A stretch of DNA of 6,302 nucleotides from an uncultured Candidatus Methylacidiphilales bacterium. Lineage in GTDB: Bacteria > Verrucomicrobiota > Verrucomicrobiia > Methylacidiphilales > CALFVM01. Of the stretch, positions 1 to 5,143 are shown piece by piece. The DNA is taken from the NCBI GenBank assembly GCA_937928665.1, contig CALFVM010000255.1, forward strand, positions 1 through 6,302, in the 5' to 3' direction. Every line of letters starts with the position of its first letter. The first letter of the stretch is position 1. The notes below the pieces were generated by a model. That model searched no databases, had not been told where the DNA came from, and saw only the letters and a program-made list of their open reading frames with translations. Made by a program: the position numbers and the translations under genes.

Positions 1-106
1 AGTTAAATTGAATGGAGGCACTGACGACAAAGACCGTCAGATAAAGATTAATACCGGCAAATGCGGCCAAGCCAAGGGCTGCAGCGAGCAATTGGAGTTC
101 ATCCAT
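1..106 (-). CDS. DUF4126-like membrane protein, N-terminal fragment cut by the window edge
   Basis: Reading down from the ATG at 106-104, the frame stays open to base 1 and gives 35 residues. They begin MDELQLLAAALGLAAFAGIN, followed by LYLTVFVVSASIQFN. One or two hydrophobic helices fill nearly the whole fragment, so the product is an inner-membrane protein. The GLAAFAGINLYL stretch resembles the N-terminus of DUF4126 proteins, which start with a similar small-residue/Asn helix; that family has no established function. The rest of the gene lies outside the window. No Shine-Dalgarno site precedes the ATG; a TATTTC hexamer (113-118, minus strand) ends exactly 6 nt upstream, as at several other genes here. 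An in-frame GTG at 124-122 is an alternative start. The coding call is fairly safe; the family call rests on recalled similarity of a short segment. Confidence 0.62.
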   Translation of the reverse strand, partial: MDELQLLAAALGLAAFAGINLYLTVFVVSASIQFN

Positions 107-235
107 TCGTGAGAAATAGCACACGACGCGCCGGACGGAAAGAAAGACCTGGCAGGATCACCCGCCGCTTCCCTGGGTCGATTCCTTGCTGAAGAGACGT
201 CGGCCGTGACCCGGCAGCCAGTTGCAAAGCTGGCG
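107..235. other. Intergenic stretch with weak inverted repeat
   Basis: This 129-bp gap separates two minus-strand genes. A 5-bp stem with an 8-nt loop (GCCAG/CTGGC, about 217-234) lies just after the stop of the 112-residue gene. It has no following T-run, so it is not a convincing terminator. The -10-like TATTTC at 113-118 (minus) may serve the left-edge gene. I see no RNA gene or further small ORF. Confidence 0.3.
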
Positions 236-574
236 TCAAAAAAGCCAACCAAAGAACCGGATACCGCCCAGCGGTTTCGGGTCATCGGTCACGGTCCCGG
301 GAATCGCCTTGGGGGTCGTGGTTTCAGAAAGAACTTCTCGGCCTACTCCATAGCGCATCGGCGCGGCCGGATTGATGATTTGAAGCCCATCTTTGGACAT
401 CATGTAGATGATGCCAGTCGGGACCGGTTTCCCGTCCATGGGAGGGCCTTTGCGTTCGACTTCCACCGGCTGCCGGGGATCAGGCCGGGACTGTTGAGCT
501 TCAAAACTGCCCGATTGCGCCCAGCCCAAGACTGGAGCCGCCACAACACATGCCAGGACCGGGATGATTTTCAT
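236..574 (-). CDS. Small exported protein of unknown function (112 aa)
   Basis: The product is 112 residues. It starts with a typical Sec signal peptide (MKIIPVLACVVAAPVLGWA, probable cleavage after Ala19, before QSG). The mature part is Pro/Gln/Arg-rich at residues 20-52, then has a short hydrophobic segment GIIYMM (54-59) and a Gly/aromatic end, GGIRFFGWLF. I recognise no domain. The final phenylalanine recalls outer-membrane proteins, but the protein is too short to be a barrel. I chose the ATG at 574 because it begins the signal peptide. The frame is open further upstream, but that extension would cross the strong terminator at 654-685 and enter the neighbouring gene. There is no Shine-Dalgarno site; a TTGACA/TACGTT pair sits directly upstream with the -10 ending 6 nt before the ATG. 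The gene appears monocistronic. Confidence 0.68.
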   Translation of the reverse strand: MKIIPVLACVVAAPVLGWAQSGSFEAQQSRPDPRQPVEVERKGPPMDGKPVPTGIIYMMSKDGLQIINPAAPMRYGVGREVLSETTTPKAIPGTVTDDPKPLGGIRFFGWLF

Positions 575-580
575 GGATAA

Positions 581-610
581 AACGTAGCCGGCACTTTCGA
601 CTGTTGTCAA
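581..610 (-). promoter_or_regulatory. Predicted sigma-70-type promoter of the 112-aa exported protein gene
   Basis: On the minus strand there is a perfect -35 TTGACA (610-605), an 18-nt spacer and a -10-like TACGTT (586-581, 3 of 6 consensus). The -10 ends 6 nt before the ATG, so transcription would start at or next to the start codon, giving a leaderless message. The perfect -35, and the position just past the upstream gene's terminator, support the call. The weak -10 limits it. Confidence 0.45.
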
Positions 611-653
611 CTTGCGCAACCGTTGACAGATGGACAGGAAGCTCACCAGACAC

Positions 654-685
654 AAAAAAACTGCGGGGCTCGGCACCCCGCAGTT
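654..685 (-). terminator. Strong rho-independent terminator after the 61-aa peptide gene
   Basis: On the minus strand AACTGCGGGG (685-676) pairs perfectly with CCCCGCAGTT (668-659) around a 7-nt loop. This 10-bp GC-rich stem is followed by a run of seven T residues ending at 654. It lies 20 bp beyond the stop of the 61-residue peptide gene and before the promoter of the next gene, so it separates the two transcripts. It is the only textbook intrinsic terminator in the window. Confidence 0.92.
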
Positions 686-705
686 GTAGGGAAAATGCCA
701 AAAGC

Positions 706-891
706 TCAGGCCTTGGGCTTTTCGTCGGTCTTTTCTTTGTCTTTGCTCTTCTCTTTGCCGCCGCAGCCGCCGCCGGAGCACTGACCTTGGCGGGCATCCT
801 TTTCCAAGGAGCCGACCGAGGCATGGCCGGTGAGGGTGAATGGGGAAGCTAGGACAATGCCCGCGAGGGCCAACAGGGTGATCTTTTTCAT
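706..891 (-). CDS. Small exported Cys/Gly peptide with charged tail (61 aa)
   Basis: The product is a 61-residue protein with a clear Sec signal peptide (MKK, then a hydrophobic core, predicted cleavage after TGHA at residue 24). This leaves a mature peptide of about 37 residues. Its core QCSGGGCGGK holds two cysteines (38 and 43, spacing CX4C), and the last 16 residues are almost all Lys, Glu or Asp, ending in KPKA. The cysteine pair could bind a metal or form a disulfide outside the cytoplasm. Cys-containing exported peptides of the bufferin/HvfA kind are a conceivable comparison, but their HvfB/HvfC modification partners are not next door. A private strong terminator downstream and a -10-like TCTAAT ending 6 nt before the ATG suggest a monocistronic, possibly leaderless gene. 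Coding is well supported by the signal peptide; the function is unknown. Confidence 0.75.
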   Translation of the reverse strand: MKKITLLALAGIVLASPFTLTGHASVGSLEKDARQGQCSGGGCGGKEKSKDKEKTDEKPKA

Positions 892-897
892 ACGGCC

Positions 898-903
898 ATT
901 AGA
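898..903 (-). promoter_or_regulatory. Candidate -10 element of the 61-aa peptide gene
   Basis: TCTAAT on the minus strand (5 of 6 matches to TATAAT) ends 6 nt before the ATG at 891. No good -35 is seen: TTGCGC at 928-923 is 19 nt upstream and weak. There is no Shine-Dalgarno site, so a leaderless start is plausible. Confidence 0.35.
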
Positions 904-992
904 CTACGTTGGGTTCTCTTATGCGCAAGGGTTGATCATCTATTTTCCATTTTGTCACATAGTCGCCCGGTTGATGCCCGAGCTGCAACGCT

Positions 993-1556
993 TTATCGGG
1001 CTCCGAACTTTTCTTTCAGTTCCTGCTCCATCCGCTCCATGAGCTGGCGGCGGCGCGGTTCCATTTCTTCCCGCAAGGTTCGTTCGGCAGATGCTCTTGC
1101 CCGCCAATAACTTTCAACGAACTCACGTTCCCGGTCCGGAGCGACCGTCAGGTCTAGTTCCGCGGCAGCCCGCAGTGCCTGCTCCCGAAGCATCCGGCGA
1201 AAGCTCTCCAGCCGCCGGAGCATCCGATTGCGTTCCTCCGGCCCCTCGTTTGCCAGGCCGGGGATTTGTTCCATAGCGGCGCGGACATCTTCCTCCGAGC
1301 TGAAAGCCAGCCGAAGCATCCGATCGAATTCAGGCCCACCGAGGAAGCCAGGGCCGAACAGGCGGCCTGAATCAGCGCGTGGACCGCCGGGGCGACGCGG
1401 CGGACCCTCCCGTTTTTCGCCGGGCGTGCGTCTTTCCGAGACCTCCCGGTCCGGGCTGCGACGCGGACCGGGTCCACCCGGTTGTGCGTTCAACGGTGCC
1501 ACGCCAAGGCCTGTTACCAGGACAGCTGCGATGATCCGGCTAATTCGAGCGGCCAT
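993..1556 (-). CDS. Exported Pro/Arg-rich coiled-coil protein, Spy/CpxP-like by layout only
   Basis: The product is 187 residues. Residues 1-24 are a Sec signal peptide (probable cleavage after PLNA, before QPGG). Residues 25-62 are a low-complexity Pro/Gly/Arg/Glu linker, and residues 76-187 are charged helical sequence with likely coiled coil (about 108-185, Arg/Glu-rich). This export-plus-helix layout, third in a unit with an ECF sigma factor, resembles periplasmic stress proteins of the Spy/CpxP kind. I do not see the LTxxQ motif of that family, so the homology is not shown. The ATG at 1556 is supported by a GGAGGAG site 8 nt upstream and by the signal peptide. The gene overlaps the 3' end of the anti-sigma-like gene by 43 nt in another frame. 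It may act as a periplasmic sensor, chaperone or sigma-regulated effector. Confidence 0.78.
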   Translation of the reverse strand: MAARISRIIAAVLVTGLGVAPLNAQPGGPGPRRSPDREVSERRTPGEKREGPPRRPGGPRADSGRLFGPGFLGGPEFDRMLRLAFSSEEDVRAAMEQIPGLANEGPEERNRMLRRLESFRRMLREQALRAAAELDLTVAPDREREFVESYWRARASAERTLREEMEPRRRQLMERMEQELKEKFGAR

Positions 1557-1864
1557 TGATCTTGCTCCTCCACGTAAGCGACAAATTCTTCCAAAGCAGC
1601 CACCAGTTCGTCATCGGCACTCCCCACGGCATGGTCGATTGCCACGCGCGGCGGGACAGCAGGCTGATGAGGCGTGCCGACAACCAGCAGAAGTGCCAGC
1701 ACGCAGGCGGAAACAGGAACGGCCCAGCGGAGCCAACGCCAGCCTGACCCGATCCTGCGCTCGCGCCGCAGGCGGGCCACAGTCTTCGCCGCAAACCACG
1801 GCGGGGTGGACGGTGCGGGAATTTCCCTGAGGAGGGCATCCAATGGGTCGCGCTTATCGTTCAT
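1514..1864 (-). CDS. Single-pass membrane protein, putative anti-sigma factor
   Basis: With the ATG at 1864 the product is 116 residues. A basic cytoplasmic N-terminus (about 1-46, with AKTVARLRRERR) is followed by one transmembrane helix (47-64, AVPVSACVLALLLVVG). A periplasmic tail comes next, rich in Asp/Glu at 84-103 (LEEFVAYVEE). It directly follows an ECF sigma gene, the usual position and topology of a membrane-anchored anti-sigma factor. The zinc-binding HX3CX2C motif of ZAS-type anti-sigma factors is absent, so the role is inferred from context. The same frame is open to an ATG at 1933 overlapping the sigma stop. I prefer 1864 because MNDKRDPLDALL reads like a normal start, but neither has a good Shine-Dalgarno site. 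The 3' end overlaps the next gene by 43 nt. Confidence 0.72.
   Translation of the reverse strand: MNDKRDPLDALLREIPAPSTPPWFAAKTVARLRRERRIGSGWRWLRWAVPVSACVLALLLVVGTPHQPAVPPRVAIDHAVGSADDELVAALEEFVAYVEEQDQWPLELAGSSQLSW
1565..1571 (-). promoter_or_regulatory. Strong ribosome binding site inside the anti-sigma-like gene
   Basis: GGAGGAG on the minus strand lies 8 nt before the ATG at 1556. It fixes the start of the exported coiled-coil gene and is embedded in the last codons of the upstream gene, which favours co-translation or coupling. It is one of only two clear Shine-Dalgarno sites in the window. Confidence 0.8.
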
Positions 1865-1910
1865 GTCGTTGATGATGAAACCGGTAACGGACAGAAAAGT
1901 TGCTGAAAAA

Positions 1911-2504
1911 TCAAGTGCCCTGCAAATACTCATCCAAGGCGGCCCGGAGCCGGGTCCGGGCGCGAAAGAGGAGGGATTTTACGCCGGGAACTGATTGGTC
2001 CAGGACACGGGCGATCTCCTCATAGTCAAGCTGCTCATACTGGCGAAGGATCAGAGCCATGCGCTGGCTCTCCGGCAGTTCGGCGATGGCCTTCTCCAGA
2101 GTGCCGACCATTTCCTTGCGGAGCATACCGGAAGCGGCGTCGGCTGCCTCCGGATCAGGCAAGGCGTCCAGTGGGTCAAGCTCTCCTCCATCCTCCCCGG
2201 AGACCGGCTCGTCCCGGTGCCATCGACCTGCTTTTTTCAGATGGGTCCAGACGCAGTTCCGGCAGATGGTGAAAAGCCAGGTGGTGAACTTGGCCTCGGG
2301 CCGGTAACGACCGGCTGCACGGAAGACCCGGAGAAAAACTTGCTGGGCCACGTCCTCGGCCTCGGACACGTGGTCCTGGCCCAGCATCCGGGCGACGGTT
2401 CCGTAGACGCGGTCCTGGTGCTTTTCGACCAACAAAACAAAAGCGGACTCATCGCCTTCCGCCGCCCGTTGCAACCAGGCCGCTTCTTCCGGGGCGTCCA
2501 TCAT
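1911..2504 (-). CDS. ECF-family RNA polymerase sigma factor
   Basis: From the ATG at 2504 the product is 197 residues, a normal ECF size. Region 2 covers about residues 18-90, with the region 2.1-2.2 stretch SEAEDVAQQVFLRVF and the region 2.3/2.4 stretch KFTTWLFTICRNCVWTHLKK. An acidic linker (100-125) follows. Region 4 (about 135-192) has ELPESQRMALILRQYEQLDY followed by the helix-turn-helix EEIARVLDQSVPGVKSLLFR, which binds -35 DNA. It lacks region 3 and any C-terminal extension. It heads the three-gene unit and is transcribed away from yebC. The frame is open to an ATG at 2594 inside yebC, but that extension is not sigma-like. ATGs at 2504 and 2501 are adjacent and I cannot decide between them. 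It is probably held inactive by the next gene's product until an envelope signal. Confidence 0.93.
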   Translation of the reverse strand: MMDAPEEAAWLQRAAEGDESAFVLLVEKHQDRVYGTVARMLGQDHVSEAEDVAQQVFLRVFRAAGRYRPEAKFTTWLFTICRNCVWTHLKKAGRWHRDEPVSGEDGGELDPLDALPDPEAADAASGMLRKEMVGTLEKAIAELPESQRMALILRQYEQLDYEEIARVLDQSVPGVKSLLFRARTRLRAALDEYLQGT

Positions 2505-2509
2505 CGGCA

Positions 2510-2539
2510 AGTCTATCGGGGAAGGCCGTCGATTGACAA
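2510..2539 (-). promoter_or_regulatory. Possible promoter of the sigma factor operon
   Basis: On the minus strand TTGTCA (2539-2534) and TAGACT (2515-2510, 4 of 6) are 18 nt apart. The -10 ends 5 nt before the ATG at 2504. The -35 lies on the same palindrome as the yebC -35. ECF operons are often autoregulated and may use a different promoter, so this is tentative. Confidence 0.3.
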
Positions 2540-2542
2540 TCG
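2530..2542. promoter_or_regulatory. 13-bp palindrome between divergent sigma and yebC genes
   Basis: CGATTG-A-CAATCG is a perfect inverted repeat with 6-bp arms around a single A. It lies near the middle of the 63-bp divergent intergenic region and contains a -35-like hexamer on each strand (TTGACA on plus, TTGTCA on minus). It could be a regulator's operator or simply a shared bidirectional -35. Confidence 0.4.
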
Positions 2543-2561
2543 CCCCGGCAGTCCATTGTAT
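2533..2561 (+). promoter_or_regulatory. Predicted sigma-70-type promoter of yebC, leaderless
   Basis: A perfect -35 TTGACA (2533-2538), a 17-nt spacer and -10 TTGTAT (2556-2561, 4 of 6) lie immediately upstream of yebC. The -10 ends 6 nt before the ATG at 2568, so the predicted +1 is the A of the start codon. No Shine-Dalgarno site is present in the intervening bases, which agrees with leaderless initiation. Confidence 0.6.
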
Positions 2562-2567
2562 CGTTTC

Positions 2568-3293
2568 ATGGCAGGTCACAGTCACTGGTCCCAAATCAAA
2601 CGCGCCAAGGGCGCGGCAGACGTCAAGCGAGGTCAGCTCTTTAGTAAACTCGCCAAAGAGATCACAGTTGCGGTCCGGTTGGGCGGCGGGGACCCAAACT
2701 TCAATCCACGCCTACGCACCGCCATTGCCGCGGCCCGGGCCGAGAGCATGCCGGTGGACAATATCGATCGGGCCATCAAAAAAGGGACCGGCGAACTGGA
2801 AGGCGGAGCCCTGGAAGAAATCACCTATGAAGGCTACGGAGCCGGGGGCACCGCGGTCCTGGTCGAGACCGCCACGGACAACAAAAACCGCACGGCGGCC
2901 GAGATGCGGGCCCTTTTCACCCGCCAGAACGGGAACCTGGGAGCCATCGGCTCGGTCGCTTGGATGTTCAAGCGCAAAGGGTTTTTCTTTTTTGAAGGCG
3001 CAACCGAGGAAACCCTGCTCGAACCGGCGATTGAAGCCGGCGCCGAGGACGTTCGCTCGGTGGACGGCGGGGTCGAGGTGCTCTGCGCTGCCGACCAGTT
3101 TTACGCCACCGAAACAGCCTTAAAAGAGAAGGGGTTCACCGCGAAGGAGGGTAAATTGATTTTCGTGCCGGAAACGCCCAACCCGATCGGCGATCCGGAG
3201 ACGGCCCAAAAAGTGATGGCACTGATTGAGCGGCTGGAGGACCACGACGATGTCCAAAATGTGTTTACCAATGCCGAGTTCCCGACCGCCTGA
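2568..3293 (+). CDS. yebC: YebC/TACO1-family translation or transcription factor
   Basis: The 241-residue product matches the usual family length and the whole fold. The signature N-terminus MAGHSHWSQIKRAKGAADVK leads to RGQLFSKLAKEI and the helical domain with NPRLRTAIAAARAESMPVDNI (46-66). The IKKGTGE segment (70-76), ITYEGYGAGGTAVLVE (85-100), the TDNKNRTAAEMR region (103-114) and GNLGAIGSVAWMF (122-134) follow. The family was first described as DNA-binding regulators in some bacteria. Later work on TACO1 and some bacterial YebC proteins points to relief of ribosome stalling at polyproline stretches. I cannot tell which role applies here. The ATG at 2568 is fixed by the conserved MAGHSHW start. 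An open frame continues upstream antisense to the sigma gene but is not coding. The ruvC gene often found beside yebC is absent. Divergent transcription from the sigma gene is noteworthy. Confidence 0.97.
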   Translation: MAGHSHWSQIKRAKGAADVKRGQLFSKLAKEITVAVRLGGGDPNFNPRLRTAIAAARAESMPVDNIDRAIKKGTGELEGGALEEITYEGYGAGGTAVLVETATDNKNRTAAEMRALFTRQNGNLGAIGSVAWMFKRKGFFFFEGATEETLLEPAIEAGAEDVRSVDGGVEVLCAADQFYATETALKEKGFTAKEGKLIFVPETPNPIGDPETAQKVMALIERLEDHDDVQNVFTNAEFPTA

Positions 3294-3298
3294 TTTCC

Positions 3299-3319
3299 CA
3301 AAACTAAGCGCCAGTTTTG
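3299..3319 (+). other. Stem-loop after yebC, weak terminator candidate
   Basis: CAAAACT (3299-3305) pairs with AGTTTTG (3313-3319) around a 7-nt loop, just after the yebC stop. The stem is AT-rich and no T-run follows directly; the nearest T-rich tract (3346-3355) is about 27 bp further on. It could reduce read-through or protect the 3' end. A 10-bp palindrome AACACGTGTT (3338-3347) and a poor TTGACC/TTCACT pair (3331-3359), a possible promoter for the next gene, lie in the same gap. Confidence 0.3.
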
Positions 3320-3404
3320 AGGAGCCACATTTGACCTAACACGTGTTTGTTTTTTCACTTGCCCCGAATCGATCCGGGAGTCACTCTGTTAAAACAACCT
3401 CGCC

Positions 3405-3410
3405 AAGGAG
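3405..3410 (+). promoter_or_regulatory. Shine-Dalgarno site of the TIM-barrel gene
   Basis: AAGGAG lies 7 nt before the ATG at 3418 and decides that start over in-frame codons further upstream. A C-run fills the spacer. It contrasts with the genes here that lack such a site. Confidence 0.85.
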
Positions 3411-3417
3411 CCCCCCC

Positions 3418-4302
3418 ATGTTTCTCACCGGAATCGCCGACGAGGCAGGCAAAAATATCCATACCCAAATTCGTGCCCACCACACTCTCGGCTGGACCGA
3501 GCTGGAGCTTCGCGATGTCCAGATCGGCGACGCCCCGGCCGCCAACGCGCATGACCTGCCCGAGGCCGAGTTCGAACAGGTCGCCCGTGCCCTCGACGAA
3601 TCTGGGATTCACGTTTACTGCTTCTCCTCGAAGATCGCCAACTGGGGCAAGCAGATCAACGAGCCCTTCGATTCCTCCCGCGAGGAGACCCGGCGGGCCA
3701 TTCCGCGGATGAAACGGCTTAACACCAAATTCATCCGGATCATGAGCTTCGCCGTCCTCAAAGATCAGGTTGACCAGATGGACGCTGAGCGGTTCCGGCG
3801 TTTGCGTGAATTGGTCAAGATGTTCGAGGGCGAAGGTCTTGTCCCGCTTCATGAGAACTGCATGAATTACGGCGGCATGGGCTGGACCTTCACCCTTCGC
3901 CTGCTGGAGGAGGTGCCCGGGCTCAAGCTTGTTTTCGACACTGGCAACCCGGTTTTCGCCGATGACCGGACCAAGCCGGAACCCTGGCCGAAACAGTCGG
4001 CTCTGGAATTTTACCAACACGTCAAAGACCACATTGCCTATGTCCACATCAAGGACGGGGTGTGGGACGCGGCGGAAAGGAAAACCCAGTTCTGTTTCCC
4101 CGGCGATGGCGAAGGTGACGTCAAACCGATTCTGGAAGACCTGATCCAAAGCGGCTACTCTGGAGGCATCTCCATCGAGCCTCACATGGGCGCGGTTTAT
4201 CACGACCCGCACTCAACCTCCGACGGAGACAAACAATTCGACACCTACGTCGAATACGGTCGTCGCCTGGCCAAACTGATCGAATCCATCAAAGCCTCTT
4301 GA
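3418..4302 (+). CDS. Sugar phosphate isomerase/epimerase-like TIM-barrel enzyme
   Basis: The product is 294 residues, typical for the xylose-isomerase-like TIM-barrel family (AP endonuclease 2 fold). The N-terminus MFLTGIADEAG is a first beta strand. Candidate metal ligands fall in the expected order at strand ends: Glu146 (VPLHENCMNYGG), Asp174 (LVFDTGNPVF), His210 (YVHIKDGVW) and Glu254 with His256 (ISIEPHMG). This Glu-Asp-His-Glu set binds the divalent metal in related epimerases and isomerases. GDGEGDVKPIL (229-239) matches the loop often seen before the last strands. There is no signal peptide, so the enzyme is cytoplasmic. Such proteins act on ketoses, hydroxypyruvate or inosose derivatives, and the substrate cannot be read from sequence. 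It is co-directional with yebC but 124 bp away and converges on the methyltransferase gene with 16 bp between stops. Confidence 0.88.
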   Translation: MFLTGIADEAGKNIHTQIRAHHTLGWTELELRDVQIGDAPAANAHDLPEAEFEQVARALDESGIHVYCFSSKIANWGKQINEPFDSSREETRRAIPRMKRLNTKFIRIMSFAVLKDQVDQMDAERFRRLRELVKMFEGEGLVPLHENCMNYGGMGWTFTLRLLEEVPGLKLVFDTGNPVFADDRTKPEPWPKQSALEFYQHVKDHIAYVHIKDGVWDAAERKTQFCFPGDGEGDVKPILEDLIQSGYSGGISIEPHMGAVYHDPHSTSDGDKQFDTYVEYGRRLAKLIESIKAS

Positions 4303-4318
4303 CCTCCCGCCCCGGCGG

Positions 4319-5143
4319 TCATCCTCCGCGGCAGCCTGAGGCGGACGCCTCTTCGCCAGTGGACTCAATCCGCTTCCGCGCCATTTCCACATAAGGCGCA
4401 TGACTGTCGCACCCGGCAAACCGCCGTCGGTGCCGTGCGGCAACGACGGCTGTAGAGCCGGAACCCAGGAATGGATCGATCACCAAATCCCCGGCCCGGG
4501 AACCGGAGAGAATGATCCGCTCGATCAGCGCGATGGGTTTCTGGGACGGATGCCCGACTTTCTCACTGGACATCCCTTTGAGCGAAGGAATCCGCCAGAG
4601 ATTGGTGGCAAACTTGCCCTTGGCCAAATGGGCACGTCGGGCGTCGGCATCCTTGTAGCGTTTGTCCCGGAGATAGATGGCGATGGTTTCGGAATCATAG
4701 GGTTCACGAACCGCGTCCTTGTCAAAGTAAGGAGGCCCCTCTCCGCCCCGGAGCACGAGAATCATTTCGTAACAGGGCGTAAAGGAATCGCGACGCTCGT
4801 TGGCTCCGACGACCCGGTCCCAGACAATGAGGTCGTGAAACGCCAGGACCGTGCAGGCCAAAGGCATGAGGCGGAGGAACGCCTGTTCCCGCTTGCCCGG
4901 CTGGCCGAAGAGATAGAGAAGCCCGTCAGGACGCAGGACCCGGGCCGCGGCCTGGAGCCACCGGACCGACCAGTCCAGATAAGCGCGTTCATCCGGCCAC
5001 ACATTGTCCCAAGGCGTGTCGAGCTGAACGCGAAAATACGGAGGATCGGCGACAATCAGTTGGGCTGAGGCTTCCGGGAGGGAGGGAAGCCAATCGAGGC
5101 AATCGGCGTGAACCAACACAGGCAGGCTCGAATCCCGACTCAT
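4319..5143 (-). CDS. Beta-class N6-adenine or N4-cytosine DNA methyltransferase, probably orphan
   Basis: The 274-residue protein carries the catalytic motif IV DPPY (33-36) near its N-terminus and the AdoMet-binding motif I DPFLGSGST (223-231) near its C-terminus, preceded by GHPSQKP (197-203). This circularly permuted order defines the beta group, which includes CcrM and M.HinfI. DPPY indicates methylation of an exocyclic amino group, usually N6 of adenine. The central region, including SFTPCYEMILVLRG (120-133), is ordinary family sequence. All key motifs look intact. No restriction endonuclease gene is next to it, so it may be regulatory or a solitary remnant, although the right flank is cut. 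The ATG overlaps the stop of the DUF2059 gene (ATGA) and lacks a Shine-Dalgarno site, which suggests translational coupling. The recognition sequence cannot be predicted here. Confidence 0.93.
   Translation of the reverse strand: MSRDSSLPVLVHADCLDWLPSLPEASAQLIVADPPYFRVQLDTPWDNVWPDERAYLDWSVRWLQAAARVLRPDGLLYLFGQPGKREQAFLRLMPLACTVLAFHDLIVWDRVVGANERRDSFTPCYEMILVLRGGEGPPYFDKDAVREPYDSETIAIYLRDKRYKDADARRAHLAKGKFATNLWRIPSLKGMSSEKVGHPSQKPIALIERIILSGSRAGDLVIDPFLGSGSTAVVAARHRRRFAGCDSHAPYVEMARKRIESTGEEASASGCRGG

Noticed and set aside
575..781. N-terminal extension of the 112-aa protein to 181 residues
   Set aside because: It would cross the strong terminator at 654-685 and overlap the 61-aa peptide gene. 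The signal peptide begins at 574.
976..1001. GCCCGA/TCGGGC inverted repeat at the end of the exported coiled-coil gene as a terminator
   Set aside because: A 6-bp stem with a 14-nt loop overlapping the stop and no T-run is too weak to call.
1865..1933. Upstream ATG (1933) for the anti-sigma-like protein overlapping the sigma stop
   Set aside because: It is possible, but the extra 23 residues (MSICRALDFSATF...) do not look like a cytoplasmic anti-sigma N-terminus and it has no Shine-Dalgarno site. Kept only as an alternative.
1995..2567. Upstream extension of the yebC frame, open for 191 codons
   Set aside because: It runs antisense through the sigma factor gene. YebC homologues begin at MAGHSHW, and the extension has no family similarity.
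3331..3359. TTGACC-N17-TTCACT as promoter of the TIM-barrel gene
   Set aside because: Only 3 of 6 matches at -10. Nothing else in the 124-bp gap is better, so the promoter remains undefined.
3355..4212. Long open frame of 285 codons antisense to the TIM-barrel gene
   Set aside because: It is a shadow produced by GC-rich codon bias. The plus-strand protein has conserved metal-ligand motifs and a Shine-Dalgarno site, and the antisense product matches nothing.
4400..5068. Open frame of 222 codons antisense to the methyltransferase
   Set aside because: The opposite strand encodes DPPY and DPFLGSGST in the right order, so this frame is a shadow.
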